A program made the translations under genes and the position numbers. The notes beneath the pieces are model-generated. The model was not told the DNA's origin. It searched no databases and worked only from the letters and a program-made list of their open reading frames with translations. 43,287 nucleotides of DNA. Origin: Candidatus Poribacteria bacterium. GTDB taxonomy: Bacteria > Poribacteria > WGA-4E > PCPOR2b. Positions 26,454 to 35,340 of this stretch are shown here, one piece after another. The stretch lies in NCBI GenBank assembly GCA_028819845.1, contig JAPPKS010000020.1:1-43287 (forward strand), given 5' to 3'. Numbering within the stretch: position 1 is the stretch's first letter; each line of letters begins with the position of its first letter.

Positions 26454-26908
26454 GCGAAATTCCGACAATCCTGCGCGCTGTGGGAAGTTCTTTTCTTTTA
26501 TCCCCCTCCTTACCAAGGAGGATCAACTGACCGAATAGGGAATGCGATAGGTTTTGTAGTTGTAGGTTGGGTAGAGCGGGTTTTACGAAACGTGTAAACT
26601 ATTCAGCATGATTATAGTCTGTCGATTCAGTTTAATAACTGTATGCGTGAAGCGAAACCCAACGCTTTTCAAACCTCCCGATGACAAAACCACGTTCGGT
26701 TTCGCAAGTGTTTGTCCCCCTCCCCACCAAGGAGTATCAACTGACCGAATAGGGAAGGCGATAGTTTTTGTACAGGTTGAAACTGCGGATTAACCGACCC
26801 CCTCTAACTCCCCCTTGCCGAAGGGGAGGATTTTCTGAGCTGTCCTCCGCCCCGCCAAGAAGCGGCTAGACCATGAACACTCATTAGAATATTATGGCTA
26901 GGTCATAG
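26454..26908. repeat. Dispersed repeat copy, short form of the 420-bp unit
   Basis: The region holds two copies of the CCTCCTTACCAAGGAGG / GATCAACTGACCGA / GCGATAG element, starting at about 26501 and 26716 and 214 bases apart. Between them lies sequence matching part of the tandem unit at 37931-39612 (TGTAGGTTGGGTAGAGCGGG, CAGCATGATTATAGT, GCGAAACCCAACGCTTTTC). About 200 bases present in the long unit are missing. A different GC-rich hairpin element (CTCCCCCTTGCCGAAGGGGAG) is at about 26811-26833. No gene is seen. Confidence 0.8.
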
Positions 26909-27787
26909 TTAGGCAATACCGATAATCTGGCGTGCCTCGTCCGGCGTAGCAATCTCCCGCCCAAGTTCACGGGCGATGCGCACAATCTTCTCGACCAACA
27001 CGGCATTGGTCTTAGCCAGTGAACCATCCGGCAAATATGGATTGTCTTCCCAGCCTACGCGGACGTGCCCCCCAAGCATGATTGCCAAGGTTAACAGTTG
27101 CCAGTGTGTTGGTGCATCCATCACACTGAGATTCCAGTTAATCTTGAAATCCGCAGGCAGATGGTCCACCATGTTTATCAACGCCTTCGGTGTGGGAGGC
27201 GTCCAACAACCCCCTTTCCAACCAACCAAGAGTGTAGTCCAAACTGGCTCGGGAAGCAGCCCTTGGTCCGCAATGAACTTTATGTTCCAAAACGCTCCCG
27301 TTTGAAACGACTCGACTTCAATCTTTACCCCGTGTTCAATCGCCGCTCGGCCGTAGGCAGCTAGCTCATCTCTGGGATGGGACGCGTACATCTCGTTGGG
27401 CGGGTAGTTAGGGTCAGGCTGGAAGAATTCATCGTGCGCGTTGAATGCAATCGACATCATATCAGGCTTGAGGTTCATTAGGTTGACCTTCTCTTCAATC
27501 CTGGCGCTCGCCACGCCGAATTGCATGACTGGATTGCAGGAAGCCTTGATTCGTTCCTGCAATTCCCGCCAGCCCTCAAAATCAAGCTTTGATACTTGGC
27601 GCCCATCAGCTTGAATCTCACGCTCAAGGGAACGTACACCGTGAATGTGGGTGATACTTGCCCCGGCGTTAACGGCGCGGATGTATTCTGCCGCGACCTT
27701 GTCTAGCTCCCGCTGTGGTGGACACAAGTAGTTGCCAGGATATGACACAGTCGAGTCGACAGTGACTGTGATAATGAGCTTGTCCAT
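26909..27787 (-). CDS. Beta-keto acid cleavage enzyme (BKACE, DUF849)
   Basis: This is a zinc-dependent enzyme of the BKACE family, whose founding member Kce converts 3-keto-5-aminohexanoate plus acetyl-CoA into two new products; other members act on many beta-keto acids. The protein is 292 aa, the usual length. The zinc ligands H47 and H49 (THIHG) and E247 (VGWEDNPY) are present, and TIM-barrel spacing fits. A strong AGGAGAG lies 5 bases before the ATG. The next gene upstream is a zinc alcohol dehydrogenase on the same strand, 69 bases away, suggesting a shared catabolic pathway. No other lysine-fermentation genes are seen, so the substrate is open. Confidence 0.93.
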   Translation of the reverse strand: MDKLIITVTVDSTVSYPGNYLCPPQRELDKVAAEYIRAVNAGASITHIHGVRSLEREIQADGRQVSKLDFEGWRELQERIKASCNPVMQFGVASARIEEKVNLMNLKPDMMSIAFNAHDEFFQPDPNYPPNEMYASHPRDELAAYGRAAIEHGVKIEVESFQTGAFWNIKFIADQGLLPEPVWTTLLVGWKGGCWTPPTPKALINMVDHLPADFKINWNLSVMDAPTHWQLLTLAIMLGGHVRVGWEDNPYLPDGSLAKTNAVLVEKIVRIARELGREIATPDEARQIIGIA

Positions 27788-27856
27788 TCGACTCTCCTTT
27801 CAAATTCTCAAAACGAGAACCAAGAATTTTTTGGGTAACTTCGGTTCAGCTTGAAT

Positions 27857-28876
27857 TCATTCAGAAATTTCAATGACAATTTTACCTTCCGCCTCCCCAC
27901 TGCGCATGAGTGCCAGTGCCTCGTTGATGTCCACCAGCGGAAACCGGTGGGCAATCAGCGGCGAGATTAATCCGGCGCCCACCATTGAAATGGCATCAAT
28001 GATATCCTGGCGCGAACCATTGCGTGAGCCAATAATCTCTAGCTCCCGCTGCGCGATTTGGGTGGAGTCAATCATAAGAAATTCTGGTTCCTCTCCAATT
28101 AAGACAATTCGCCCGCCGCGCATGACATAATCAGCGGCTGCTTTCGATGTCGAAGACAATCCGACAATATCGAAAACACCTTGGACGCCGTCGCCGCCTG
28201 CGAATGCCTTAATTTGTTGAGTTGCATCAATAGCATCGGCGTCCAGGACAAAATCTGCGCCGAGTTGGCTGGCGATTTGCAATTTAGCTTGTGAACGGTC
28301 AATTGCAATCACCTGTACGCGGGCAAGTTTAAGAATCTGAATTAGGTTTTGTCCAACATTGCCGGCGCCCATCACTACCGCGGTGTCATTCAAGCACAGT
28401 TCAGATCGGCGGAAGGCGTGTAGCGCAGTGATTACGGCGCAACTAATCAGGCCCGCCTGCTCGAATGGCGTGTGTTCAGGCAATTCAAACAGATTCTTAG
28501 CAGGCGCCGCAAAATAGTCGGCAAATCCGCCGTTGACGGTTGATCCAAATACCTTGGGTTGGACACAGAGCGAATCGCGTCCAACCCGACAATAGTAGCA
28601 TTGCCCGCAGGTAAAAAAATCGTGTGGAACAACAGGTTGCCCGACATTCAAATTCGTTACGTTTCGGCCTGTTTTAGCTACCACACCAGCGGCCTCATGT
28701 CCAAGCGTGTGCGGCAGCGACTGCAGGTGCCCCAAGCCATCGATTTTGTGGAGATCGGTGCGGCAAACCCCACACGTTTTGGTCTGTACCAGCACCTCGT
28801 CGTCGCCGATTTCAGGAGTAGGCACCTCATCTATCTGTATCAACCCGCCAATTGTGTGCAGCCGTGCAGCTCGCAT
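27857..28876 (-). CDS. Zinc-dependent alcohol dehydrogenase (MDR family)
   Basis: This is a medium-chain NAD(P)-dependent dehydrogenase. Catalytic zinc ligands are C35 (TCGVCRTD) and the LGHEAAG segment (His60, Glu61). The structural zinc site has four cysteines in TCGQCYYCRVGRDSLC (residues 90, 93, 96 and 104). The nucleotide fold is marked by VVMGAGNVGQN. The ATG at 28876 (MRAARLHT) is chosen because GGAG lies 9 bases upstream; an in-frame ATG at 28891 has no ribosome binding site. It lies between the BKACE gene and the first sugar isomerase gene, all on the minus strand, and probably oxidises a polyol or hydroxy acid of the same route. Confidence 0.93.
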   Translation of the reverse strand: MRAARLHTIGGLIQIDEVPTPEIGDDEVLVQTKTCGVCRTDLHKIDGLGHLQSLPHTLGHEAAGVVAKTGRNVTNLNVGQPVVPHDFFTCGQCYYCRVGRDSLCVQPKVFGSTVNGGFADYFAAPAKNLFELPEHTPFEQAGLISCAVITALHAFRRSELCLNDTAVVMGAGNVGQNLIQILKLARVQVIAIDRSQAKLQIASQLGADFVLDADAIDATQQIKAFAGGDGVQGVFDIVGLSSTSKAAADYVMRGGRIVLIGEEPEFLMIDSTQIAQRELEIIGSRNGSRQDIIDAISMVGAGLISPLIAHRFPLVDINEALALMRSGEAEGKIVIEISE

Positions 28877-28992
28877 GGATTTGTTCTCCATAGCATTAGG
28901 GTAATTATCAAATTCTCAGCCCAAAAGCGGTCTATACTGAAAACGACCCGGTCACATTTAGATGAAGTGTATGTTCAGCGTATGCGTCGTTT

Positions 28993-29844
28993 TCATGTTT
29001 TCAAAGCGAAAGTGCGGTCTAGAAAGCTTTTGCTCTCGGACAGCACTTTGTGAGGGTCGCTTTCATAACCCCATGCGAACGCCTCGTATTCAATCGAGAT
29101 GTAACCGTCGTAGGTGGCCGCGGCCATTGCACCCAACAACCCGTCGAAATCAACATCGCCTTGCCCCAGCGGCGGAAACTCATAATCTTCCAAATTTCCC
29201 TTCGCGTCCTTGGCGTGTACGTGAACTACTCGCTGACTCAACGCCCTGTAAGCTCCAGTTACAGAATCCCCCCGTACGAAATAGTGGCCCGAGTCGAACA
29301 GAACTCCCAAATTTTCCAGGCCATCGTGGCTAAGTAGATACTGCATGCGGCTGAGACTATGCAGGAGGGAACCGGGAGAACTACCCGCTTCCACGGCGAG
29401 AATCACCCCCAAACGGGACGCATGGGCTATCAGATGCCATAGTGCAGCGACCAGCCATTCCCAAAATTGGCTTTCCCGCCCATAAAACTCTTTCCGCCCC
29501 CCGCCGAATACCACATATCGGGCGCCAAGATCTGATGCGAGTTCCAGTGCACCCTCCACAAATTTTAGGTTAGCTTGCCTAACCTCGGGTACGGCGTGGA
29601 TCAGATTCGTGTGCGCGTTCAATGCGGCGATGGCCACGCCGGCGCGTTCTGCATGCTTGCGCACGCGGCTTCTTTCCTCTGCTCCCGCCTGTGAACTCAT
29701 GTGCGGCGGAGGCGGCGGCAAGAACGGCGGCGCCTTCTCAAGACTGATGTCAATGGCTTGATAATCATGTTCTGCGAGAACATCAATAGCCTGTTCGACA
29801 GGGAACTGGCTCAAGAGACCGGAATTGCAACTCAGCCCTTTCAT
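28993..29844 (-). CDS. TIM-barrel sugar phosphate isomerase/epimerase, copy 1
   Basis: This 283-aa protein belongs to the xylose-isomerase-like TIM-barrel family. Strand-end residues expected to bind metal are visible: the Glu in ILAVEAGS, FDSGHYF, VVHVHAKDAKG and ISIEYEAFAWGYE. It starts MKGLSCNSG. It is a clear paralogue of the gene at 33584-34441, with long identical stretches such as QAIDISLEK, RQANLKFV and GALELASDL. A proline run near residue 42 (FLPPPPPHM) is specific to this copy. The substrate is unknown, but the neighbouring dehydrogenase and oxygenase genes point to small-molecule catabolism. Confidence 0.92.
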   Translation of the reverse strand: MKGLSCNSGLLSQFPVEQAIDVLAEHDYQAIDISLEKAPPFLPPPPPHMSSQAGAEERSRVRKHAERAGVAIAALNAHTNLIHAVPEVRQANLKFVEGALELASDLGARYVVFGGGRKEFYGRESQFWEWLVAALWHLIAHASRLGVILAVEAGSSPGSLLHSLSRMQYLLSHDGLENLGVLFDSGHYFVRGDSVTGAYRALSQRVVHVHAKDAKGNLEDYEFPPLGQGDVDFDGLLGAMAAATYDGYISIEYEAFAWGYESDPHKVLSESKSFLDRTFALKT

Positions 29845-30138
29845 CTCATGTTTTCACTTACGCTGTCCTGCCAATTCCTATTGGCGATGAATTGCGTCAT
29901 TACGAGCACGGCCAGAATTTGAGAAATTGGCGATTACTGGCTAACGTTCATCTTGATAACCTCATCGAGGCCTCATTATGACAGCGAATTTATCACGGGA
30001 CAAAAGTTCTGTCAAGCCATTTTACACAGACTCGCATGCCTGCGTGCGTCACAAATTTTTTGTTTTTCGCCCCACGAGCTATGCAAAGCTCGGTGCGCGC
30101 GCACATTTCCCAAGAATCAAAGATTAATTCCTGTTTTA

Positions 30139-32073
30139 TCATTGAGGCAACTGCGGGTGCCACCCCATGTGATACGTTGTAATTTTGAACACCGCGCTAA
30201 TGACGCTCCAAACGCCGCCCATGGTGTAGTCGCCCATTATTAAGCCCGCAAAGAACGGGATTGCCCTGCGGTACGCCTTCAACCCCCCATACCGGAGGAT
30301 AGCAAGTTTAATTGCCCAACTGATGAGAAGCGGACACCAAATATAGACCATCTCACCCGGGCTTATCGCAAGCACGTAGCCAACCGGATGAAACGGCCAC
30401 CACAGAAACCTCACTTTCATGGCTAACAGAAAACCGGTGACACAAAAACCGTAACCCATAAAACACATGGTCACGTAATCTCGCCCCAATGGATTACTTA
30501 GCCACATTTGAAGCCGCCGTGCAAATCCTTCCCTTCCTATCCCGACGATCCACGGCCCCGTATTATCGGCGCCCAGACTACACAAGAGGCTTAAGTATAT
30601 TAAAAAGCTCACGGGTATGCCGACAGCCAAGGTGATAAGCATCGCCCACAATAGCTTCCGATTATTGATATTGGCTTGTTCGCCAATACGAAAAGCTTCG
30701 AGCTGATTGGGCATCGGATGATTGGGCTGATCCCGGTTTAGCCAGTAAAAAAACGTCAGAACCGTCAAATTTCGTGAGCCGTACACTCGTGTTCCGGCTG
30801 CCGTCACCATTGTCCGGCCAGGATCGAGTTGTAGAATCTCATGAAAACCGAGTCCAAGACCAGCCCTCACTTTAGTCACACCTATAGCGCTGCAACAGTA
30901 TATCCCAAAGAAAAGCAGCAGTACCCAGAAAGATAATCCGGCCTTATAGGCAAACCAGAGGAGAAACACCAGGCCTGCCGTAATACCCCAAAGCGCAGTC
31001 CGATATCGCATCGGTTCTTGAGCATCATCTATCTTCCCCTTTCCCGTCGTTGCTTGGATGAAAACCCGTTTCAGGTGTCTGCGTCCGACCCACAACGCCA
31101 AAAAACCCAATCCAATCCACGCGCCTTGAGCCTGTTCATGAAAGTAGAGCTCCCGCCAGCCCATCATGCCCATCAACATTCGTATCAATTTTTGCAAGAG
31201 ATAGAAGAACCATGCTGAAAAGGCGAGGTCTAGCGGCATGAAATAGGAGAGACCGATGAAAAACAACTGGAAGGAAACTAATGTCCCGCCCATGTAACTC
31301 CAAGGCTTATCCGGGAAGTCAATCCGTGTCCACCCAACCGGGATGGAAGGGAATACAGGATAGAAGACATTTAAACCATTTAGCAGACTCACGCCAGCCG
31401 CGATGCCAAATCCTACCCACATCAACTTGTTCTTCAAGAATGCGGATGTGTCACGGCCGATCTCCAGCGGCAGCCAGGTAATCGGATACGTAAGCCTCTC
31501 ATGCTCTGTGAATTGCTTTCGGATAATGGTGTTGATGCAAAATAGGACAAAGCAAAGCACGAACGTAAAGGCAGACCAATAGAACAGCGGTCCAAGCCAA
31601 GCTTTGATGTAGGGCTGGGCAAAGAAGGAGGTCTCGCCAAGAAAAAACCCACTGAGAACATCTTCGTCCTTGACTGTAAACCACGCGGGGATATGCCGCC
31701 AGAATAAATCCCGCCAGTCGTTTTCCGGCGTGGCGAACCAAAAGGGGTGGGATAAAATCGAAATCAACCTGTTGGTTCGCTTTCCGGACATGGTCGTCAC
31801 GATGACGACCATCACGTAGATGACCAGCAGGTCGGAGTCCCTGAGCGCAAGATTCGGAGCAAGTTTCTTAAGTAGCAGGTTGAAAAGAATCACCACAAAA
31901 AAGGTGAAAACGGCATTGCTAAAGAGCGACATGTAGTTATGGGATAGCCCCCTCACGAGGTCATTGACTGAAATCCAATAGGCGTTAACGACAACCAAAA
32001 TAAGCCCAATGACCATTACTCTGAGAGGAATTCCGCTTGCCCTGTCGTTTTCTATGAGGGCGAATTGATTCAC
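30139..32073 (-). CDS. DUF6785/DUF6784-like polytopic membrane protein
   Basis: This 644-aa integral membrane protein has about twelve or more hydrophobic helices. The FFLGETSFFAQPYIKAWL segment and the EHERLTYPITWLPLE motif match my memory of the DUF6785/DUF6784 membrane proteins common in Planctomycetes and Poribacteria, a group distantly like oligopeptide transporters. A GTG start at 32073 follows GAGGAC by a few bases. It is placed between the two isomerase and PhyH groups, so uptake of the substrate of these enzymes is a reasonable guess. The family name is from memory and moderately certain. Confidence 0.75.
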   Translation of the reverse strand: MNQFALIENDRASGIPLRVMVIGLILVVVNAYWISVNDLVRGLSHNYMSLFSNAVFTFFVVILFNLLLKKLAPNLALRDSDLLVIYVMVVIVTTMSGKRTNRLISILSHPFWFATPENDWRDLFWRHIPAWFTVKDEDVLSGFFLGETSFFAQPYIKAWLGPLFYWSAFTFVLCFVLFCINTIIRKQFTEHERLTYPITWLPLEIGRDTSAFLKNKLMWVGFGIAAGVSLLNGLNVFYPVFPSIPVGWTRIDFPDKPWSYMGGTLVSFQLFFIGLSYFMPLDLAFSAWFFYLLQKLIRMLMGMMGWRELYFHEQAQGAWIGLGFLALWVGRRHLKRVFIQATTGKGKIDDAQEPMRYRTALWGITAGLVFLLWFAYKAGLSFWVLLLFFGIYCCSAIGVTKVRAGLGLGFHEILQLDPGRTMVTAAGTRVYGSRNLTVLTFFYWLNRDQPNHPMPNQLEAFRIGEQANINNRKLLWAMLITLAVGIPVSFLIYLSLLCSLGADNTGPWIVGIGREGFARRLQMWLSNPLGRDYVTMCFMGYGFCVTGFLLAMKVRFLWWPFHPVGYVLAISPGEMVYIWCPLLISWAIKLAILRYGGLKAYRRAIPFFAGLIMGDYTMGGVWSVISAVFKITTYHMGWHPQLPQ

Positions 32074-32365
32074 AATTTGTCCTCACTGCTGAGTAGTGGT
32101 GGTGATTCGCCGATTCGCTCCTTTATAATTGAAATCATGCAATTCGTGTGATGCAGGGAGATGGAAAACTAAAGCAACGGAGCATCAACGCTCCGCTGCC
32201 CCAATACGCTTGTGTTTTATCAATTTATATTCAATTCGTTCATATTAACAAATATTTAGGTAGATGTGGATTCCAACCGCGCCTACGAGGCTGGATAAAT
32301 ACCGGTTCGGTTAGGAAACCGAACCTACCGCAGTGTTTAAATGATTATTGGTTTTACTATAATTC
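32074..32365. repeat. Intergenic short hairpin repeats upstream of the DUF6785-like gene
   Basis: No gene is seen. Two compact hairpins occur: CGGAGC-atcaac-GCTCCG at 32178-32195 and GGTTCGGTT-agga-AACCGAACC at 32304-32325, the latter with a perfect 9-bp stem. Both look like members of high-copy intergenic repeat families. Confidence 0.6.
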
Positions 32366-32734
32366 TTAGGCCTTACGCAGTTCAGTCAATTCGGCAATGG
32401 CTGTAAGCATTGGGCAAGCCACCAGAGACTGAACTTACATACCTGTCGCCCCGCTGGGGCTTTGGTATAGAGGGGTTTGAAGTTGCTATACACCTGTCGC
32501 GCCGCTGGCGATTAGGTGTGTGAAGTTTTGCCGTTTCTGCAAGCCCCAGCGGGGCGATAGGTGTATAGGAAACAGCGTAAAATCTGCGCTAAAGCCCCAG
32601 AGGGGCGACAGGTGTATCGCATTGAGTTGGTGCTCGACAACCTTGATAAAATGTCTTTGGTTGCACGATTGCAAGTTGAACAGAGTCCTATAATCGAATA
32701 CGAACCTTTGGACGTTCAACTGCGTAAGTCCTAA
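32366..32734. mobile_element. MITE-like element with 17-bp terminal inverted repeats
   Basis: The ends TTAGGCCTTACGCAGTT (32366-32382) and AACTGCGTAAGTCCTAA (32718-32734) are inverted copies with one difference. The 369-base interior has no credible gene. It carries four GCCCCAGCGGGGCGACAGG-type hairpin repeats between about 32438 and 32620, in both orientations. A related element with the same ACTTACGCAGTT end is at 36854-37005. It lies 34 bases past the stop of the PhyH gene. No target duplication could be fixed. Confidence 0.75.
32438..32620. repeat. Cluster of GCCCCAGCGGGGC hairpin repeats
   Basis: Four copies of a short palindrome-centred repeat, consensus GCCCCAGCGGGGCGACAGG followed by TGTAT, lie in alternating orientation at about 32441, 32489, 32551 and 32592. 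A fifth copy is at about 36770. They may have been captured inside the surrounding MITE-like element. Confidence 0.75.
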
Positions 32735-32768
32735 TTCTGTCTAGGTACGTACTTCTCAAGCGCCCAGA

Positions 32769-33521
32769 TTACGGATTTTCATAAAGGTCAGCACGGTTCT
32801 TCGCCAAACGCCCGGGACACAAGGCTTTCATTTCGGGGGGCATGCGCTCGTATGTCTCAGGCCAAATGGGTTGGTGGCCGCCCATCATCCAGTTATTGAA
32901 CCAACGCGGGTAGTAGCCCATGTTGAGTCCGACGCGAATCTGATTGGATTGATTGGCACGCGCGGCATGAAAAAGACCGGAATGCCACATCAGGACCGAA
33001 CCTGCCCGGCCCGTCACCGGTTTAACCAACGGGTGCTCTGGACCCATCCCGTTTGGTGGGTGATTCCGGCGCGACAAATGGCTCATCGGCACAACACCCG
33101 TGGCGCCGTTCTCGACCGTGAAGTCCGTGAGCATCCAAATCGAGTTAATCAGCCATGGGATATTCGGCACTTCAAGGAATAAACCGGCGGAATCCACGTG
33201 CAGAGACTGATCCTGCGCACCGGGATAGGTCACTTTTGAACAACCGCCTGAAACAATGCGGATGCGTTCACCCAGGAAATGTCGGGCGACTGCTAGCACC
33301 TCCGGGCATGTCGCGCACGCCCATGCCATGTCATCAAGATTCAGTATTCCAAACACCGTCTGATAGTGGCTGCTACTGACGCTTGACGAGCTGTCCGCTG
33401 GGTCATTGTGCAGTTCCAAATATTTATTTGCCATACGTTGCGCACGCTCCGCCGGAATGCGGTCTTCAAGCACGCAGTAACCATAGGTTGCAAGATGGCG
33501 GATAGCTTTTTCAACGGACAT
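32769..33521 (-). CDS. Phytanoyl-CoA dioxygenase (PhyH) family protein, copy 1
   Basis: This is a 250-aa Fe(II)/2-oxoglutarate-dependent oxygenase. The iron ligands are H108 and D110 (LHVDSAG) and distal H185 (MWHSGLFHAARANQ); R196 (QIRVGLNMGYYP) is placed to hold 2-oxoglutarate. The ATG at 33521 follows GGAGG by 6 bases; the frame is open a little further up. It lies 62 bases after the second sugar isomerase, in what looks like an operon LamG - isomerase - PhyH. It probably hydroxylates a small molecule; the substrate is unknown. Confidence 0.93.
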   Translation of the reverse strand: MSVEKAIRHLATYGYCVLEDRIPAERAQRMANKYLELHNDPADSSSSVSSSHYQTVFGILNLDDMAWACATCPEVLAVARHFLGERIRIVSGGCSKVTYPGAQDQSLHVDSAGLFLEVPNIPWLINSIWMLTDFTVENGATGVVPMSHLSRRNHPPNGMGPEHPLVKPVTGRAGSVLMWHSGLFHAARANQSNQIRVGLNMGYYPRWFNNWMMGGHQPIWPETYERMPPEMKALCPGRLAKNRADLYENP

Positions 33522-33583
33522 CGGTGGCCTCCTCAATTTGACCATTAAAATGGATTCTGAAACAGCGCGTTGACTCCAACCTT

Positions 33584-34441
33584 TCAGAGATTTTGCTTCG
33601 AGGCGAGGATGCGGTTAATGAAGGATTTGCTGTCTGCAAGCACTTTCCGGCAGTCGCTTTCATAACCCCAGGCAAAACCCTCGTACTCGACCGAGATGTA
33701 ACCGTCGTAGCCGTCCGCAACGATTGCGCCTAGAAGTCCGTCGAAATCTACCTCACCCTCACCCAGCGGCGGAAACTCAAAATCCTCCGGGTCGCCCTTT
33801 GCGTCCTTGGTGTGCACGTGTACTATATGGCGGCTCAACGCTTCGTACGCCTTCACTACCGAATCTCCTCTGAGGCGGTAATGGCTCGGGTCAAACACGA
33901 CCCGCAGAGCCTCCAGTCCCTCACAACTCAGTAGATGCTTCACCCGGCTTAGATTGTGCACGAAGCGGCCGTACGGTCCCGCTGCTTCGAAGGCTAGCGT
34001 CACTCCCAGTTGGTTAGCCCGGGACAGCAGTGCGCGCAGCGCGGCTAGCAACCATTCCCAATACTGGCTTTCCCGCCCATAGAATTTCTTCGAACCGCCG
34101 CCGGTGACCACGTACCTTGCGTCAAGATCCGACGCGAGTTCCAACGCTCCCATCACGAATTTCAGGTTGGCTTGCCTCGTCTCTGGCACATTGTAGATGA
34201 GATTTGTGGTGGCATTCAATGCCAAGATGGTTACGCCGGCTTGCTCGGCATGCTTTCGCACCTGCCGGCGTGTGTTCGCATCTGCATCCGGACTCATGTG
34301 CGCCTGCGGAACCGGCAGGATGGGCCGCCCTTTCTCAAGGCTAATGTCGATAGCTTGATAGCCCTGCGCTGCGAGCACATCAATCGCCTGTTCCAAGCTG
34401 AACATGTGAAGCATTCCCGAATCGCAACTTAGACCCTTCAT
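33584..34441 (-). CDS. TIM-barrel sugar phosphate isomerase/epimerase, copy 2
   Basis: This 285-aa protein is a paralogue of the gene at 28993-29844, aligning from MKGLSCDSG to the SKSFINRI end with no obvious large gap. The metal-site segments are conserved (TLAFEAAG, FDPSHYRLRGDS, IVHVHTKDAKGDPEDFEFPP, ISVEYEGFAWGYES). The same tryptophan-rich GRESQYWEWLLAAL helix is present in both. It is co-directional with the LamG gene upstream and the PhyH gene downstream. The two isomerases differ mainly near residues 40-60 and in the 150-160 region. Confidence 0.92.
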   Translation of the reverse strand: MKGLSCDSGMLHMFSLEQAIDVLAAQGYQAIDISLEKGRPILPVPQAHMSPDADANTRRQVRKHAEQAGVTILALNATTNLIYNVPETRQANLKFVMGALELASDLDARYVVTGGGSKKFYGRESQYWEWLLAALRALLSRANQLGVTLAFEAAGPYGRFVHNLSRVKHLLSCEGLEALRVVFDPSHYRLRGDSVVKAYEALSRHIVHVHTKDAKGDPEDFEFPPLGEGEVDFDGLLGAIVADGYDGYISVEYEGFAWGYESDCRKVLADSKSFINRILASKQNL

Positions 34442-34521
34442 CCGCAGTCCCTTTTTCGTACGGTATTGCCCACAGCCGCTTGTTTGGGGTAATTGCTGTC
34501 AACGCCCGCAAGGAAGACTTT

Positions 34522-35340
34522 TCAATGTAGCGCCTCCACCTTAAGGTTAGCCCAAGTTGTGGAGAGCTTATCATAAGGTTGAACAGACAGGAAGCCGCTT
34601 AATCCGCCTTGGAAGTGGCTGAGGATTTCCTCTTGGCTCAGAGGCCTTTTAACAATTAGGATTTCATCAAGAAGGCCGCTGAAGAAAAACGGGCCTTCTG
34701 ACCATCCGATGAGGAAGTCGCTGTCAATTGTTTTGGGCATTGGCGTCGGATCGGTGTTATCATCGAATTCTCCAAATGGCTCGCCGTTCAGGTAATAAGC
34801 GTACTTGTTACCCACCCTAACTAGGGCTACCTGATGCCACTCATCTAAATCGGCGGCCCATCTGTCAGAGTTAATCCAAGCGGTTGCAGCTTTACCGCAA
34901 AAGCAATTTTTGATATGGATATGGAGGTGTATCGCGCCGCCGGTATACCACCAAATCCACTTGTCCGTACTTCCGGGCCCTTCATCGTGACTCATTATTG
35001 AAAACCCTTCCACCCCTCTTGTGCCCTTCGGCGGGGCTGTAGCAAAATTCAACCATACCGCCATTGTGAAGTCGGACCTAAATAGGATGAGACTGTCATG
35101 ATTTTTTATCTCCACATGCTGGTTCGAACCATTGAGACTAAGGGCTTTTCCGAACTTGCCTTCTACCTTTCTGGCGCCCGCTTTTAGGACGCCGTCATTG
35201 CCGTGGGGGGACAGGTCTCTAACACCGGCTTCGTCAAACGACATGGCGAGCGCAATGTCTCGGTCAATGACCGCTGCTTCCCCAAAGGAGGAAGCGAACA
35301 CCAAACCAACGATCCACGGGACAAATATTACAATTCTCAT
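34522..35340 (-). CDS. Secreted LamG/concanavalin-like protein, copy 1
   Basis: This is a 272-aa exported protein. An N-terminal signal peptide (MRIVIFVPWIVGLVFASSFG, with cleavage likely after EAA) is followed by one LamG/laminin-type beta-sandwich with the usual ALSLNGSNQHVEI, FTMAVWLNF, WHQVALVRVGNKYAYYLNG and LDEILIVKRPLSQEEI segments. The C-terminal QPYDKLSTTWANLK tail is shared with the paralogue at 37012-37830 and looks like a lineage-specific sorting or anchoring tail. AGGAG lies 6 bases before the ATG. It probably binds a carbohydrate or surface polymer outside the cell (inference). Confidence 0.9.
   Translation of the reverse strand: MRIVIFVPWIVGLVFASSFGEAAVIDRDIALAMSFDEAGVRDLSPHGNDGVLKAGARKVEGKFGKALSLNGSNQHVEIKNHDSLILFRSDFTMAVWLNFATAPPKGTRGVEGFSIMSHDEGPGSTDKWIWWYTGGAIHLHIHIKNCFCGKAATAWINSDRWAADLDEWHQVALVRVGNKYAYYLNGEPFGEFDDNTDPTPMPKTIDSDFLIGWSEGPFFFSGLLDEILIVKRPLSQEEILSHFQGGLSGFLSVQPYDKLSTTWANLKVEALH

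Noticed and set aside
28559-29053. Plus-strand frame (164 codons) across the dehydrogenase and isomerase boundary
   Set aside because: It is antisense to the zinc-binding region of the dehydrogenase and shows no protein features.
32486-32719. Minus-strand frame with repeated SPLWGF / SPRWGL words
   Set aside because: The repeated words are translations of the GCCCCAGCGGGGC DNA repeat, not a protein family.
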